Assembly: GCA_964371365.1 (NCBI GenBank)
Contig: CAYJMO010000027.1
Span: forward strand, 1-24,311
DNA: 24,311 nucleotides
Reading direction: 5' to 3'
Origin: CAYJBH01 sp964371365
Lineage (GTDB): Bacteria > Bacillota > Clostridia > Oscillospirales > Ruminococcaceae
This document shows, piece by piece, positions 23,447 through 24,311 of this stretch (its first letter is position 1; each line of letters begins with the position of its first letter). The position numbers and the translations under genes were made by a program. Under the pieces are notes generated by a model. That model saw only the letters and a list, made by a program, of their open reading frames with translations. It had not been told where the DNA came from and did not search any database.

Positions 23447-23468
23447 ATTGATAACATTAATTATCAAT
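23447..23468 (+). promoter_or_regulatory. Dyad in the 5' UTR of the Abi-like gene
   Basis: ATTGATAA and TTATCAAT form a perfect 8-bp inverted repeat with a 6-base spacer, between the predicted transcription start and the GGAGG SD (23472-23476). A second overlapping dyad (GATAATT/AATTATC) shares the site. It could be an operator or an RNA hairpin near the ribosome site. Confidence 0.5.
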
Positions 23469-23480
23469 CGTGGAGGTATT

Positions 23481-24311
23481 ATGGGATACAAAACAACAGA
23501 TGGATTAATGCGTCATTTGCGAAAAAATGGAATATCGATTAATGGTAGCACACAAAAGCGCCAACTTAGAAATACCGGGTATTTCCACGGCTATAAAGGA
23601 TACCGGTTTTTTAGAAACCCTCAAAACAAATTGTCATTTGACTCCTATGATGAAGTGCTCGCTACTATACAATATGATTCTGCACTAAAATCACTTTTGT
23701 ATGGAAAAATAATGTATATTGAAACTGCAATCAAGAACATTGCACTTGAAAGTATCTTGGTAAAATCCAATTCAGAAAAAATAAGTGATATGTATGATAA
23801 TGTCATCAGCGGGTACAACAATGCGCCATCGAATACCACTCCGGAAAGACGCAAAAAGTTACAGCAAAATAAAATGTCTTTGCAAAATTCCATCCAATCG
23901 AATCTTTCTTACGCATATAAGAAGGGAAATCCTAAGATAGTACATTTTTATCATAACTCCTACTATAAGGATGTTCCTATATGGGCATTGTTTGAAATAT
24001 TAACTTTGGGTGATTTCGGATATCTGCTATCATGCTTGACATATGATGTGCGCGATGACATTACAAAAAAATTGAATTTCAATACTTCCTCTGACACAAA
24101 CAGGGATTTGATTTATAAATATATATATACCTTAAAAGACCTGAGAAATGCTATTGCTCATAATGCAGTAGTTTTTGATACAAGATTCCGAAATATAGAT
24201 CCTACTCATTCCATGAAACAGTGCTTGAAGATAGAATTCAATCTTCCATACATTAACTTTAAAACTATCGGAGATTATTTTATACTTATCAGCTATTATC
24301 TAAAAGTTTTG
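23481..24311 (+). CDS. Abi family protein (Abi_2, AbiD/AbiF-like HEPN), 3' end beyond window
   Basis: The frame runs open for 277 codons to the window edge, so the protein is partial. The N-terminus MGYKTTDGLMRHLRKNGISI and the RNTGYFHGYKGYRFF stretch (about 37-51) match the 'L..R.NY.RL.GY' opening of Abi_2 proteins. FDSYDEVLATIQYDSALKSL, then MYIETAIKNIALESIL and VPIWALFEILTLGDFGYLLS follow the family order. Near residues 222-227 LRNAIAHN gives the HEPN Rx4H motif (R222, H227) of predicted RNases. Abi_2 proteins are linked to phage abortive infection. SD GGAGG lies 4 bases before the ATG. The gene is clearly AT-richer than its neighbours, lies next to a tRNA and has its own promoter, so it was probably acquired. 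Confidence 0.85.
   Translation, partial: MGYKTTDGLMRHLRKNGISINGSTQKRQLRNTGYFHGYKGYRFFRNPQNKLSFDSYDEVLATIQYDSALKSLLYGKIMYIETAIKNIALESILVKSNSEKISDMYDNVISGYNNAPSNTTPERRKKLQQNKMSLQNSIQSNLSYAYKKGNPKIVHFYHNSYYKDVPIWALFEILTLGDFGYLLSCLTYDVRDDITKKLNFNTSSDTNRDLIYKYIYTLKDLRNAIAHNAVVFDTRFRNIDPTHSMKQCLKIEFNLPYINFKTIGDYFILISYYLKVL

Overview
The window looks like a chromosomal segment of a Gram-positive, low-to-mid-GC bacterium of the class Clostridia, probably an uncultured Oscillospirales/Ruminococcaceae-type gut organism. This is inferred from gene content: a spoVB-type flippase - mazG - hup - rqcP block that resembles the yabM-yabN-yabO order of Bacillota, a DUF4860-like protein inside a type IV pilus-like operon, YgiQ, an FtsK/SpoIIIE translocase, several TTG/GTG starts with strong Shine-Dalgarno (SD) sites, and no outer-membrane genes. 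A run of 10 Ns at 5090-5099 shows that this is scaffolded draft sequence.

Layout. Bases 1-11115 are read on the minus strand, in transcription order: uppP, ftsK, ygiQ, a terminator, an acidic lipoprotein, the N gap, a promoter with leader and attenuator, carB, a small lipoprotein, a hypothetical protein and a frameshifted thuA-like gene. Around 11.1-11.3 kb there is a divergent promoter region. From 11343 on, everything is on the plus strand: lipid kinase, cysteine synthase, PH-domain protein, then a compact operon (transglutaminase-like lipoprotein, pilC, three or four small pilin-like or membrane-anchored proteins, pilT). This is followed by a uridine kinase-like gene, a zinc-ribbon protein, a repeat and a strong terminator, the flippase, mazG, hup, rqcP and tRNA-Arg(TCT). 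The last part is a visibly AT-rich stretch with the 5' part of an Abi_2/AbiD-F-like HEPN gene that runs off the window.

Most notable points. (1) carB has a near-consensus promoter, a short translated leader with a U-rich, Phe-coding 3' half, and a terminator whose stem begins at the leader stop codon. This has the architecture of the UTP-sensing pyrBI attenuator of enteric bacteria, which is unexpected in Clostridia, where PyrR is the usual solution. (2) The pilus-like operon encodes PilT as its only visible ATPase and carries a transglutaminase-like lipoprotein translationally overlapped with pilC. No PilB, PilM/N/O or prepilin peptidase is visible. (3) A HEPN abortive-infection gene with its own promoter and a dyad in its 5' UTR sits directly downstream of a tRNA-Arg. 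(4) Two further genes (acidic lipoprotein and flippase) start almost directly after an intrinsic terminator, so their transcription needs an explanation.

How the genes work together. carB (pyrimidine and arginine precursor), the uridine kinase-like protein (salvage) and MazG (NTP clean-up) belong to nucleotide metabolism. UppP, the lipid kinase and the flippase concern envelope lipids and lipid-carrier glycan export. FtsK and HU handle the chromosome, and RqcP acts on stalled ribosomes.
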